Shown here piece after piece: positions 1 to 8,728 of a stretch of 64,000 bases of DNA. The notes beneath the pieces were generated by a model that ran no database searches, was not told the DNA's origin, and was given only the letters and a program-made list of their open reading frames with translations. Both the position numbers and the translations under genes were made by a program. The DNA comes from Desulfomicrobium macestii (GTDB lineage Bacteria; Desulfobacterota; Desulfovibrionia; Desulfovibrionales; Desulfomicrobiaceae). Position 1 is the stretch's first letter. Each line of letters opens with the position of its first letter. The stretch covers positions 1-64,000 of the forward strand of contig NZ_JADBGG010000017.1 in NCBI RefSeq assembly GCF_014873765.1, in the 5' to 3' direction.

Positions 1-105
1 TGAAAATTTTTAGGTCGAAAGTCGCCTGGATTTTCGAAAAATATGGTTGAAATTTCGAGCCAACAACGTTGGCAACACTTATTCACGGATTCAGGAAAGA
101 ATTTC

Positions 106-1179
106 TTGAATCGCGTGGCGCTTGTCCTTTGCATCTGCGGCTTTCTGGCCGGCTGTTCGGATGCGCCCGCGAACACTTCCGGCGTGGCCGAAGGCGGCAC
201 GGCAGGCCCTGCCTCCGAGGCTGCGGTACCGGCCAGGCCTGTGCACGTGGTCAATGTCGTGACCGAGGAGATAAGGACCGTCACCATGCGCGACATGCTG
301 GTCCTGCCCGGGGAAACCGAGGCTCTGCATGACGTGCGCCTGGCCGCCCAGCGCGGCGGCGTCGTGGAGTGGGTCGGGGTGACCGAAGGGAGTGTCGTTG
401 GCACCGGAGATCACATCGCCCGCATCGACCTGTCCGCCCTGGGCGCCGCCCGTGACCGCGCGCGGGCGAACGTGCGGCTGGCCGAAGATCAGCTGCTGCG
501 CAGACGCGAGCTCCACGCGCAGGGCGTTCTGGCCCGGGAAGAACTGGAGCAGGCCCAGAACGAGCTGACCTCGGCCGTGACGCGGTTGCGCGAGGCCGAG
601 GTCGAGTACGGACATGGCACGGTGTCGTCCACCCTGGACGGCGTGGTCAACAAGGTCCATGTCGACCCCGGCGAATTCGTGGCCGAGGGCGGACCCGTGG
701 CTGATATCGTCAACGTGGCCACCATGCGCATCAACTTCAACGTGCCCGAGGGCGATGTGCGTTTCCTGGCCGAAGGGCAAAAGGTCACGGTGCTCGTGGA
801 CACCTATCCCGAGCGGCAGTGGATGGGAGAGATCGATTTCGTGGCCTGGAAGGCGGATCCCGCGACCCGCACCTTTCAGGTCCGGGTGGTGGTGGACAAT
901 GCCGATGGCAGCATCCGACCCGGCATGATCGCACGGGCGGCTTTTTTGCGACGCCTGATCGAGAATGCCGTGACCGTGCCCCTCTTCACCGTGCAGGACA
1001 AGGGAGGCGAACGGATCGTTTTCGTGGAGCTGAACGGAGTGGCCCAGGCGCGTTCCGTCGAGCTGGGCGTCATCGAGGGTGACCGCGTGCAGGTGCTCGG
1101 CGGCCTCAAGGCCGGGGACAGGCTCATCGTGGCCGGGCACACCGAGGTGGAGGACGGGACAAAGGTGAACGTGCGATGA
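106..1179 (+). CDS. RND efflux periplasmic adaptor (membrane fusion) lipoprotein
   Basis: Periplasmic adaptor that would link an inner-membrane RND pump to an outer-membrane channel. I chose the TTG at 106: AGGAAAG at 93-99 is well placed, and the product then begins with a short basic stretch, a hydrophobic core and a lipobox LAGC, a classic lipoprotein signal. An ATG at 43 is open in the same frame but lacks a ribosome site and would give an awkward 20-residue hydrophilic leader. The body shows the MFP order: barrel-sandwich lipoyl half (about residues 50-90), alpha-hairpin rich in E/R/A (about 105-165), second lipoyl half, beta-barrel with VPEGDVRFLAEGQ, and membrane-proximal domain. Its last codons overlap the pump gene (ATGA). 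No outer-membrane channel gene is in the window; it could lie upstream. Confidence 0.88.
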   Translation: MNRVALVLCICGFLAGCSDAPANTSGVAEGGTAGPASEAAVPARPVHVVNVVTEEIRTVTMRDMLVLPGETEALHDVRLAAQRGGVVEWVGVTEGSVVGTGDHIARIDLSALGAARDRARANVRLAEDQLLRRRELHAQGVLAREELEQAQNELTSAVTRLREAEVEYGHGTVSSTLDGVVNKVHVDPGEFVAEGGPVADIVNVATMRINFNVPEGDVRFLAEGQKVTVLVDTYPERQWMGEIDFVAWKADPATRTFQVRVVVDNADGSIRPGMIARAAFLRRLIENAVTVPLFTVQDKGGERIVFVELNGVAQARSVELGVIEGDRVQVLGGLKAGDRLIVAGHTEVEDGTKVNVR

Positions 1180-4100
1180 TCGTCAATCAAACCGCACAGC
1201 ACCGGCAGCCCCTGGTTCTGGTCACCCTGGTTCTGATCATCGTGGCCGGGCTCTACAGCTACGTGAAGCTCCCGCGCGAGGCCGCTCCCGACATCCAGAT
1301 TCCCTACATCTTCGTGACCACCACCTACGAGGGCGTCGCTCCGGAGGACATGGAGAAGCTGGTCACCATCCCCCTGGAGCGCAAGCTCAAGGGACTGGAG
1401 GGCGTGGAGGAACTGACCTCGCAGTCCAACGACGGCGAGTCCACCATCGCCATCAAGTTTCTGCCCAGCGAGGACATCGACGACGCGCTGCAGAAGGTGC
1501 GCGACAAGGTCGATCAGGCCTCCGGCGACCTGCCGTCGGACCTTGAGGACGATCCGGTCGTCAGCGAAATGAATTTTTCCGACATGCCCATCATTCAGGT
1601 GGTCCTGTCCGGCCCTTTTAGCCTGAAGCGTCTCAAGGTCTTTGCCGAGGACCTGGAGGACAGGTTCGAGTCCATTCCCGGAGTGCTCGACGCCCGGATC
1701 ATCGGCGGTCTCGAGCGTGAAATCCACGTCGAGTTCGACCTCGACCGCGTCGGCGCCTACAGGGTGCCTTTCACCGCCATGCTGCAGTCCGTGGAGCGGG
1801 GCAACGTGAACATGCCCGGCGGGTCCATGGATATCGGCGACATGCGCTATCAGGTGCGCGTGCCCGAGGATTTTCAGAATCCGGCGGAGATCGACTCCAT
1901 CGTGGCCTTCGTGCGTGACGGCAAGCCCGTCTATCTGCGCGACGTGGCCGCCATCCGCGATCATTACAAGGACCCTACAACACTGAGCCGCCTGAACGGG
2001 GAGAACGCGGTGACCCTGCAGGTCATCAAGCGCAGCGGCGAGAACATCATCGACATCAACGACCAGATCGCGGCCGCCGTCGAGGAAATGCGCGAGCTTC
2101 TTCCTCCCTCCCTGAATATCAGCCTGACCGCAGACATGGCCGAGGACATCCGCAACATGGTCGCCGATCTGGAGAACAACATCCTGACAGGGCTCATCCT
2201 CGTCCTGTTCGTGGTGCTCATCTTCATCGGCGGGCGCTCCGCCGTGTTCGTCTCCGTGGCCATTCCGGTGTCCATGCTCATCACCTTCGCGCTCCTGCGT
2301 CTGCTGGACATCACCCTGAACATGGTCGTGCTTTTTTCCCTCATCCTGGCCCTTGGCATGCTGGTCGACAATGGCATCGTCATCGTGGAGAACATCTACC
2401 GTCACATGCAGGAGGGCAAGGACCGCTTCCAGGCGGCCCTCGACGGGACCAGCGAAGTGGCCTGGCCGGTCATCACCTCGACCCTGACCACCATCGGCGC
2501 GTTTTTTCCCATGATCTTCTGGCCCGGAATCATGGGCGGATTCATGTCCTTTCTGCCCAAGACGGTCATTCTGGCGCTCATGGGCTCCCTTTTCGTGGCC
2601 CTGGTCATCAATCCGGTCCTGTCCGCGCGCTATCAGACCGCCGCGCCCCCGCGCTTCGCCGGTGACGGAAACGTCGCCCGGTCCAGATCCAAGAGGGTCT
2701 ACATGTGGCTTCTGGGCTGGGCCCTGAACCACAGGGCGCTGGTTCTGGGGGTCTGCGTGGTCATGTTTTTCGGCTCGGCCCTGGCTTTCGGCAAATTCGG
2801 CAAGGGCGTGGAGTTCTTTCCGGAAACCGAGCCCAAGCGGGCCTACGCCAACGTCAAGCTGCCCGTGGGCACGGGGCTTGACGCCACGGACCGTTACATC
2901 AGGATCATCGAAGACGTCTGTTCCGAGTACGAGGACGTGCGTTACGTCATCGGCAGCACGGGCGCGGCCACGGGCGGGGATTTCGGCGGGGGCGGAAGCG
3001 GCACGCACCTCGGCTCCGTGACCCTCGATTTCAAGCCCATCGGCGAGCGCACGAGGCATTCCTCGGAGATCGTCTCGGAGGTTCGAGACAGGCTTGCCGC
3101 ACAGATCACCGGGGTGGAACTGCGCGTGGAGAAGGAAGACGAGGGGCCGCCCACCGGCGATCCGGTCAGCCTTGAGATCTACGGTGACGACATGCAGGTG
3201 CTGGCCGGGATCGTGGAGCAGGTCCGCGAGCTCATGCGCGACATCCCCGGCATCGTCGACATGAAGGACAACCTGGTCACCGGCAAGCCGGAGATCCAGA
3301 TCCGGGTGGACAAGGAGAAGACCGCGCTCCTGGGCCTCGACACCTACACCGTGGCCTACACCGTGAAGGCGGCCATCAACGGAGCCAAGGTCGGCGTGTA
3401 CCGCGAGGGCAAGGACGAATACGACATCGTCGCCAAGCTGCCGCGCAAGGACAGGGAGTCGGTGGAATCCCTGAAGCGCATCACGGTCTCGGGTCCGGAC
3501 GGCGAACCGGTGCCCCTGACCACTCTGGCCCGGGTGGAACTGGCCAGCGGCCTCGGGGCCATCAACCACAAGGACCAGAAAAGGGTGGTCACGGTCTCCT
3601 CCGACGTCAGCGGCAGGCTCGCCAACGACATCATCCGCGAACTGGACGCCAGGCTCGGGACCCTGGCCTGGCCGCGTGGGTACACCTACAGCTTCGCCGG
3701 AGAGCAGGAAGAGCAGCGCAAGGCCCAGGAATTCTTGAGCGAGGCCTTTGTGGTCGCCATTTTCCTCATCTTCATGGTGCTGGTGGCCCAGTTCAACTCC
3801 ATGGTCACTCCGCTCATCGTGCTGACCTCGGTGGTGCTGTCCTTCATCGGGGTCTTCGCGGGGCTTTTGCTCACCGGCACGGCTTTCGGGATCATCATGA
3901 CCGGCGTGGGCGTCATCTCCCTGGCCGGGGTGGTCGTCAACAACGCCATCGTGCTCATCGATTACTTCGAGCAGCTCAAAGCGACGGGCATGGAGACGCG
4001 CGAGGCGCTGATGACGGCCGGGCTGACCCGCTTCCGCCCTGTGCTGCTCACGGCCGTGACCACCATCCTTGGCCTCTTGCCCATGGCCCTCGGGGTCAGC

Positions 4101-4301
4101 TTCGACTTCTTCAGGCTGGAGCTGATCACGGAGTCGGAGTCGGCGCAGTGGTGGGGTCCCATGGCCGTGGCGGTCATTTTCGGGCTTCTTGTGGCCACTT
4201 TGCTGACTCTGGTCGTGGTGCCGGTGCTGTGTTCATTGCAGGACGGAGCCAGGGGATGGATGGCCCGGCGCAGGGCGGCAAGGGCCGGGGCAACCGGCTA
4301 G
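1176..4301 (+). CDS. RND family efflux transporter permease (HAE1/AcrB-like)
   Basis: Proton-driven inner-membrane pump of the resistance-nodulation-division superfamily, 1041 residues, the usual length. It has an N-terminal membrane helix, a large periplasmic porter loop, a block of helices around residues 340-480 containing LALGMLVDNGIVIVENIYR (the conserved proton-relay and NGIV region), a second periplasmic loop and a C-terminal helix block with GVVVNNAIVLIDY. This duplicated architecture is diagnostic. The start codon overlaps the adaptor stop, so both are translationally coupled. Substrate cannot be told from sequence; hydrophobic drugs, dyes or lipids are typical for HAE1 members. Confidence 0.93.
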   Translation: MIVNQTAQHRQPLVLVTLVLIIVAGLYSYVKLPREAAPDIQIPYIFVTTTYEGVAPEDMEKLVTIPLERKLKGLEGVEELTSQSNDGESTIAIKFLPSEDIDDALQKVRDKVDQASGDLPSDLEDDPVVSEMNFSDMPIIQVVLSGPFSLKRLKVFAEDLEDRFESIPGVLDARIIGGLEREIHVEFDLDRVGAYRVPFTAMLQSVERGNVNMPGGSMDIGDMRYQVRVPEDFQNPAEIDSIVAFVRDGKPVYLRDVAAIRDHYKDPTTLSRLNGENAVTLQVIKRSGENIIDINDQIAAAVEEMRELLPPSLNISLTADMAEDIRNMVADLENNILTGLILVLFVVLIFIGGRSAVFVSVAIPVSMLITFALLRLLDITLNMVVLFSLILALGMLVDNGIVIVENIYRHMQEGKDRFQAALDGTSEVAWPVITSTLTTIGAFFPMIFWPGIMGGFMSFLPKTVILALMGSLFVALVINPVLSARYQTAAPPRFAGDGNVARSRSKRVYMWLLGWALNHRALVLGVCVVMFFGSALAFGKFGKGVEFFPETEPKRAYANVKLPVGTGLDATDRYIRIIEDVCSEYEDVRYVIGSTGAATGGDFGGGGSGTHLGSVTLDFKPIGERTRHSSEIVSEVRDRLAAQITGVELRVEKEDEGPPTGDPVSLEIYGDDMQVLAGIVEQVRELMRDIPGIVDMKDNLVTGKPEIQIRVDKEKTALLGLDTYTVAYTVKAAINGAKVGVYREGKDEYDIVAKLPRKDRESVESLKRITVSGPDGEPVPLTTLARVELASGLGAINHKDQKRVVTVSSDVSGRLANDIIRELDARLGTLAWPRGYTYSFAGEQEEQRKAQEFLSEAFVVAIFLIFMVLVAQFNSMVTPLIVLTSVVLSFIGVFAGLLLTGTAFGIIMTGVGVISLAGVVVNNAIVLIDYFEQLKATGMETREALMTAGLTRFRPVLLTAVTTILGLLPMALGVSFDFFRLELITESESAQWWGPMAVAVIFGLLVATLLTLVVVPVLCSLQDGARGWMARRRAARAGATG

Positions 4302-4422
4302 GACGCCTGCCGACGTGCGATGGGGGCCTTGTCAATCATGCCCCCCTCATCTATGCACTCACCTGTCCGCTTCCATCGCGTCGGATGCTTTCGCCCACAC
4401 TTTGCCTTTCAAGGAGTGCATA

Positions 4423-4848
4423 ATGCTCTGGATTCATCCTCTGCTTCAACTTGCGGCCACCGGCCTGGCCCTGTACGTCTTGTCCCTTGGGTGGCCACGT
4501 TTTCAGGCCAACCACCTGGGAAAGAAAGGTAAGTTCATGTGGGCCGAACATGTCCGGCTCGGCAAGTACGCACATATTCTATGGATGAGCGGACTGGTCC
4601 TTGGCCTCTATGCCGTCGGCCAGCACTGGGGCCAGAACACCATCACCGGCAACCATTACTGGATCGGCCAGATGATGATGCCCTGCATCGCGGGAGGGTA
4701 CATCACGGGCGTGATCATGGATCGCAACAGAATGAAACGCCGCTACCTGCCTCTGGTGCACGCCGTCTTCAATTCGGTGGCCGTACTCCTGGCGCTGGCG
4801 GAAGTGGTCACCGGAATCGGCGTCATCCGGGTTTTCATGCTGTCCTGA
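4423..4848 (+). CDS. small four-helix membrane protein (DUF4079-like)
   Basis: A 141-residue integral membrane protein with about four hydrophobic segments (near residues 3-23, 48-66, 83-100, 112-135). The ATG at 4423 is chosen because AAGGAG lies at 4411-4416; the frame is open further upstream but that part is not hydrophobic and has no ribosome site. It resembles small cytochrome b-like or DUF4079 membrane proteins, and several His residues (H5, H40, H47, H64 region) could bind haem, but this is only a guess. It stands alone between the efflux operon and a dihydrouridine synthase gene, and is followed by a terminator-like hairpin. Confidence 0.72.
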   Translation: MLWIHPLLQLAATGLALYVLSLGWPRFQANHLGKKGKFMWAEHVRLGKYAHILWMSGLVLGLYAVGQHWGQNTITGNHYWIGQMMMPCIAGGYITGVIMDRNRMKRRYLPLVHAVFNSVAVLLALAEVVTGIGVIRVFMLS

Positions 4849-4872
4849 TCCTTTTTGTCCGGTTCGTTTCCG

Positions 4873-4910
4873 AAGCGCTCTTCCCCGGTGGAGGGCGCTT
4901 TTTCAGCTTT
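4873..4910 (+). terminator. hairpin followed by T-rich run
   Basis: AAGCGC at 4873-4878 pairs with GCGCTT at 4895-4900, followed by T-rich sequence. It sits 24 bases after the small membrane protein gene and fits an intrinsic terminator, although the stem is short and the T run is interrupted. Confidence 0.5.
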
Positions 4911-4971
4911 TTCGTTCCTGGCCGTTTCGGCTCCTGTCCCCGATTTTTCCGGTTTTGTGGAGAACGTGTTC

Positions 4972-5991
4972 ATGCAGCACCCTGCCTTTTTTTCGGATCC
5001 CTTGAGCGTCGGCTCCGTGCTTCTGCCTTCGCGCCTTGTCCTGGCGCCTATGGCAGGTCTTGGGCATGTGGCCTTTCGGGAAGTGCTCGGAGGATTCGGA
5101 GGGCATGGTTTCATGGTCACGGAGATGTGCAACGCCCGCGCCGTGCCGCAGGAAAGCCGCCATCATTCCCCCGTGTTCCGCTGGCGCGACGAGGAGGCGA
5201 CGCGTCTTGTCTGCCAGATTTTCGGGGGCGAGCCCGAAGTCATGGCCGCCGCAGCCAGGCGCATCGAGAGCGAAGGGCTCATGGGCGTGGACATCAACAT
5301 GGGCTGCTCCGTGGCTGCCATCTGCAAGAAGGGATACGGGGCGGCGCTGCTCAAGGACCCGGAGCGGGCCGTGGCCATCGTGCGGGCCGTGCGCCAGGCC
5401 GTGCGTTGTCCGGTCATGGTCAAATTCCGCAGTGGCTGGGAGAACTCTCCGGATTTGGCCGTGGACCTGGCCAGGCGTTTCGAGGACGCGGGTGCGGACC
5501 TCTTGACCTTTCACCCGCGCATCGCGCCGGATCGCCGGTCCCGTCCGCCCAAATGGGCGCATATTCGGGCCGTGGCCGCTGCCGTTTCAATTCCCGTGCT
5601 CGGTAACGGCAACGCCTTTTCCGGCGAGGATTGCGCCCGGATGGTCGCCGAGACCGGCTGCGCGGGAGTGTCCATCGGCCGCATGGCCATCGCCCGGCCC
5701 TGGATTTTCGCCCAGCTGGTGCATGGCTTCGAGCCCGACGAGGACATTTTTCTGAACACGGCGCTGAAGATCATCGACGCCATCTGGAAGCATTTCGAGC
5801 CCACGCGCGCCATCAAGATGTACAAGAAATACCTGCCCTATCTGGCCGCCAATTTCGTCTTCGGCCACAGCCTCTGGCCGGAGCTGGCACGGGGGCTCAC
5901 CCGCGAGGACATGACCGAGAACGCCATGCGGGTTTTGGGCAAGAGGCCCCGGGTCGCGTCCACCCCCAACGCCTTTTTGTTCACGTCCTGA
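4972..5991 (+). CDS. tRNA-dihydrouridine synthase (Dus family)
   Basis: FMN-dependent reductase that converts uridine to dihydrouridine in tRNA. The TIM-barrel signature is clear: LAPMAGLGHVAFRE near the N-terminus, MGVDINMGCSV followed by CKKGYGAALL (the active-site Cys region), PVMVKFRSGW, LTFHPR (catalytic His/Arg face) and PVLGNGNAFS with GVSIGRMAIARPWIF (FMN phosphate binding). I chose ATG 4972, preceded by GGAG at 4959-4962; the longer open frame from 4855 adds a low-complexity leader unlike the family. At 339 residues it has normal length. Which of DusA/B/C it replaces is not resolvable; a DusB-like housekeeping role is most likely. The next gene starts two bases after its stop. Confidence 0.9.
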   Translation: MQHPAFFSDPLSVGSVLLPSRLVLAPMAGLGHVAFREVLGGFGGHGFMVTEMCNARAVPQESRHHSPVFRWRDEEATRLVCQIFGGEPEVMAAAARRIESEGLMGVDINMGCSVAAICKKGYGAALLKDPERAVAIVRAVRQAVRCPVMVKFRSGWENSPDLAVDLARRFEDAGADLLTFHPRIAPDRRSRPPKWAHIRAVAAAVSIPVLGNGNAFSGEDCARMVAETGCAGVSIGRMAIARPWIFAQLVHGFEPDEDIFLNTALKIIDAIWKHFEPTRAIKMYKKYLPYLAANFVFGHSLWPELARGLTREDMTENAMRVLGKRPRVASTPNAFLFTS

Positions 5992-5992
5992 C

Positions 5993-6427
5993 ATGGAAGA
6001 GCTGCTCCTTGATTACGGACTGACCGGGCTTTTCATCCTGTCCTTCCTGGCCGCCACGTTTCTGCCCGTGGTCTCCGAGGCCGCCCTTGCAGCCCTGATT
6101 CTGGCCGGCGTCGATCCATATGCCTGCGTAGCGGCGGCCACCGCCGGCAACACCCTGGGGGCCATGACCACCTGGGGGATCGGACGGTGGGGGAGCGAGC
6201 CCTTTCTGACCCGGATGCTGCGCCTTTCCGCCGCGCAGCGGGAGCGGGCGGTGCGCCTTTTCGCCCGTTATGGCTCGTGGAGCCTGCTGCTGGCCTGGAC
6301 GCCCATACTCGGGGACCCGCTCTGCGCCGTGGCCGGCCTCTTCGGGCTGTCCCTGAAGCGCTTTGTCCCGCCTGTGCTGCTCGGCAAGCTTGCCCGCTAT
6401 GCCGGACTTGCCTATCTTCTTTCCTGA
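5993..6427 (+). CDS. DedA/YqaA-like small membrane protein
   Basis: 144-residue membrane protein with an N-terminal hydrophobic segment containing a proline (about residues 10-30), a glycine-rich helix GNTLGAMTTWGIGRW, an amphipathic loop, and a second hydrophobic block GDPLCAVAGLFGLS followed by a final helix. This pattern matches the short YqaA branch of the DedA/SNARE-associated superfamily, which is implicated in lipid carrier transport and membrane homeostasis. Its start lies one base after the dihydrouridine synthase stop, so the two are probably co-transcribed. Exact substrate is unknown. Confidence 0.78.
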   Translation: MEELLLDYGLTGLFILSFLAATFLPVVSEAALAALILAGVDPYACVAAATAGNTLGAMTTWGIGRWGSEPFLTRMLRLSAAQRERAVRLFARYGSWSLLLAWTPILGDPLCAVAGLFGLSLKRFVPPVLLGKLARYAGLAYLLS

Positions 6428-6452
6428 CATAATGGTATTTCCTGGAGGTTTC

Positions 6453-7436
6453 ATGCTGATCTTGCATTCTCCCCTGGACATGCATGTCCACCTGCGCCAG
6501 GGCGACATGCTGGCCCTGGTGGCGCCGCACACGGCCCGGGACTTCGTCGCCGCCGTGGTCATGCCCAACCTGACCCCGCCAGTGACCGAGCTTACGCAGG
6601 TGCTGGACTACCGGGAGAAAATACTTCGCGTGGCGGGAGAATCGTTCTCCCCGCTCATGACTCTTTTTTTCAAGGCCTACTCCAGGGACGAGCTGCTGGC
6701 CGCAAGGCCGCACATCATCGGGCTCAAGCTCTATCCCGCCGGAATGACGACCAACTCCGAGGCCGGTTTGGCCGACATGCGGCAGGCCCACGCAACCCTG
6801 GCCATCATGGAGGAGCTGGACATCCCCCTTTTGATCCATGGGGAGGGATGCGGATTCGTCATGGACCGCGAGGCGGTTTTTCTGCCCGTGGTGGCGGAGT
6901 GGGCGCGCATGTTTCCCCGGCTGCGCATTGTTCTCGAACACGTCACCACCCGGGCCGGGGTGGAGCTGCTGGACCGCTTCGACAACCTTTTCGCCACGGT
7001 CACCCTGCACCATCTGCTCATCACCCTTGATGACGTGCTCGGCGGGCTCATGCGGCCTCATCTTTTCTGCAAGCCCGTGGCCAAACGTCCGGAGGATCGC
7101 GACGCCCTGCGACAGGCGGCGCTGCATCACCCCCGGGCGTTCTTCGGCAGCGACACGGCCCCGCATCCGATCACGGCCAAGGAAGCGCCCGGCTGCGCGG
7201 CCGGAATCTTTTCCGCGCCCGTGGCCTTGCCTGCCCTGGCCGGTCTCTTCGAGGAGCTGGACGCCCTGGACCTGCTGCAGGCCTTTGTTTCGGACCGCGC
7301 CCGCGCCGCCTACGGCCTGACCCCCATGGCCAGGGAGGTGCGTCTTGAGCGCCGCGCCTGGACCGTGCCGGAGCGCTTCGGTTCCGTCGTGCCCTATCTT
7401 GCGGGTCAGACCCTGGCCTGGCAGGTGGTGAACTGA
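6453..7436 (+). CDS. pyrC: dihydroorotase (PyrC type)
   Basis: Zinc amidohydrolase that interconverts N-carbamoyl-aspartate and dihydroorotate, third step of pyrimidine synthesis. The start ATG 6453 follows GGAGG at 6443-6447. The 327-residue chain opens with DMHVHLRQGD (metal-binding HxH plus substrate Arg), has GLKLYPAGMTTNS (the lysine expected to be carboxylated), HGEG, LEHVTTR, and ends with the metal Asp in GSDTAPHP. Length and motifs fit the short class II PyrC rather than the longer PyrC/AllB class. It is tightly followed by the J-domain gene (one base between stop and next ATG). Confidence 0.92.
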   Translation: MLILHSPLDMHVHLRQGDMLALVAPHTARDFVAAVVMPNLTPPVTELTQVLDYREKILRVAGESFSPLMTLFFKAYSRDELLAARPHIIGLKLYPAGMTTNSEAGLADMRQAHATLAIMEELDIPLLIHGEGCGFVMDREAVFLPVVAEWARMFPRLRIVLEHVTTRAGVELLDRFDNLFATVTLHHLLITLDDVLGGLMRPHLFCKPVAKRPEDRDALRQAALHHPRAFFGSDTAPHPITAKEAPGCAAGIFSAPVALPALAGLFEELDALDLLQAFVSDRARAAYGLTPMAREVRLERRAWTVPERFGSVVPYLAGQTLAWQVVN

Positions 7437-7437
7437 C

Positions 7438-8409
7438 ATGTACGTGGCGGTGCTGGGAGAAGGCAGGCCGTTGCGCTTCGAGTTGCGGCGTTCCGTGCCG
7501 GTGGACGGCGGCTTTGGTTTTGAGACCCTTTTAGACCTGGGGGCGGACCCTGGCCGCATGGTCCGTTTCGGCCGTTTCGGGATATCCTATGCCGAGGAGC
7601 TTCTTGAGGCGCTGGCGGGTCTGGACCTGGACATGGATGAGCTCGACGAGGCATTCGCTCCATTTGCCCCTCAGGATTTCAGGGACCGGGCCGGGCGCTC
7701 CCGGACATGGACGCGAACGGTGCTGACCCGCACGCAGGAAGACCTCATCCGCGCCCTGCATCCCTTTGATCGCAGACGCATGGCTTTCATGCGTTCGGGC
7801 GAGATCAACCTGAGCCGCATCGACGAAGTCAGCCCCAAGCTGTTTTTGAGCCTCTTGGACAAGAGCCGGGACGAAATCGAGCAGCTCTTCCTGCGTCTTG
7901 AGCGCTCCCTGCCCATGGAGGAGGTGCGCGGCTACGTGCATGCGGTGTTCAATCTGCAACGCCATTTCACTTCCCCGGCGGCCCGGACCATGCCCGAAGC
8001 CCTGGACCCGGCCGGTCTTGACGAGGCCTTCATGCATGAATTCTGCGCCCTGTGGGACGATGCGGGCTTTGCCTTCGGCCACACCGATGCGCGGACGTAT
8101 CTGCGGCGTTATGCGTGTCTGCATTTTGATTTCGATTTTGCCGCGTCGGCTGGTTTCGAGCGCATCTTTCACGATTTCATGAACGATTTTCGCCGTCCCC
8201 GTCCACGTCCGAGAACCGTCGCTCCGGAACGGGTGCGCGAACTCTTCGGCATGGGCATGGCCGAGATCAGAAGCATGACCAGGCGCGAGTTCGCGCGCAT
8301 CTTCCGCAAGAAGGCCATGACCATGCATCCGGACAAGGGCGGGGATCATGACGCCTTTGTGGAACTGCTCGAAACCTACAAGCGCATCGTGTCCTCAAAG
8401 CCCGAATAG
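7438..8409 (+). CDS. protein with C-terminal J domain (DnaJ-like co-chaperone)
   Basis: 323-residue protein whose last 50 residues form a J domain: the HPD tripeptide begins at about H297 within MHPDKGGDHD, preceded by a basic helix FARIFRKKAM. The J domain is what stimulates DnaK ATPase. The N-terminal 250 residues have no zinc fingers or G/F region and I do not recognise them; they are charged and mostly helical. A J domain at the extreme C-terminus suggests a specialised class C co-chaperone targeting one client through the N-terminal part. It follows pyrC without a gap, probably in the same transcript. Confidence 0.8.
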   Translation: MYVAVLGEGRPLRFELRRSVPVDGGFGFETLLDLGADPGRMVRFGRFGISYAEELLEALAGLDLDMDELDEAFAPFAPQDFRDRAGRSRTWTRTVLTRTQEDLIRALHPFDRRRMAFMRSGEINLSRIDEVSPKLFLSLLDKSRDEIEQLFLRLERSLPMEEVRGYVHAVFNLQRHFTSPAARTMPEALDPAGLDEAFMHEFCALWDDAGFAFGHTDARTYLRRYACLHFDFDFAASAGFERIFHDFMNDFRRPRPRPRTVAPERVRELFGMGMAEIRSMTRREFARIFRKKAMTMHPDKGGDHDAFVELLETYKRIVSSKPE

Positions 8410-8728
8410 GGTCCTTCGATCATCCCTGCCTCATTGGGTTTGAACCCTCTTGAACCACTGGATTTTTTCCTTCCTTCGCGCCCTTGGCGGGCCTCTTTGA
8501 AATATTTTTGAAAATTTCAAAAAATTTGCGCCGTCCGGGGCATAAGTCTGATGACAAGAAAATGGGAAAGGCATATGAGCCGTCGCATCAGGGAACATGC
8601 GTTTTTTTCGCTGTCCAAAGCGGGTGCGCATGGATGATTGTCACTGATTTTATGTTTTTATTTCAATATATTGTTAAGGATTGGCGCGTTTTCATTTTTT
8701 GAATAATTTAACGTGCACAGAGGAAACC
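8410..8728. other. 319-base AT-rich intergenic region before the aminomutase cluster
   Basis: No convincing gene is present. It holds a short inverted repeat TTTGAAAT (8496-8503) / ATTTCAAA (8514-8521) that could act as an operator or weak hairpin, and a very AT-rich stretch at about 8640-8715 directly before the cluster that starts at 8729. This is the natural place for the promoter of the aminomutase operon. Confidence 0.6.
8681..8709 (+). promoter_or_regulatory. possible sigma70-like promoter of the aminomutase cluster
   Basis: TTGGCG (8681-8686), 17-base spacer, TAATTT (8704-8709). The implied start would leave a leader of only about a dozen bases before the ribosome site AGAGGAA and ATG 8729. 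Matches are imperfect and the surrounding DNA is AT-rich, so this is tentative. Confidence 0.3.

Noticed and set aside
876-3569. Very long minus-strand open frame opposite the RND pump
   Set aside because: His/Asp/Gly-rich shadow of a GC-rich gene; the plus strand has a complete RND protein.
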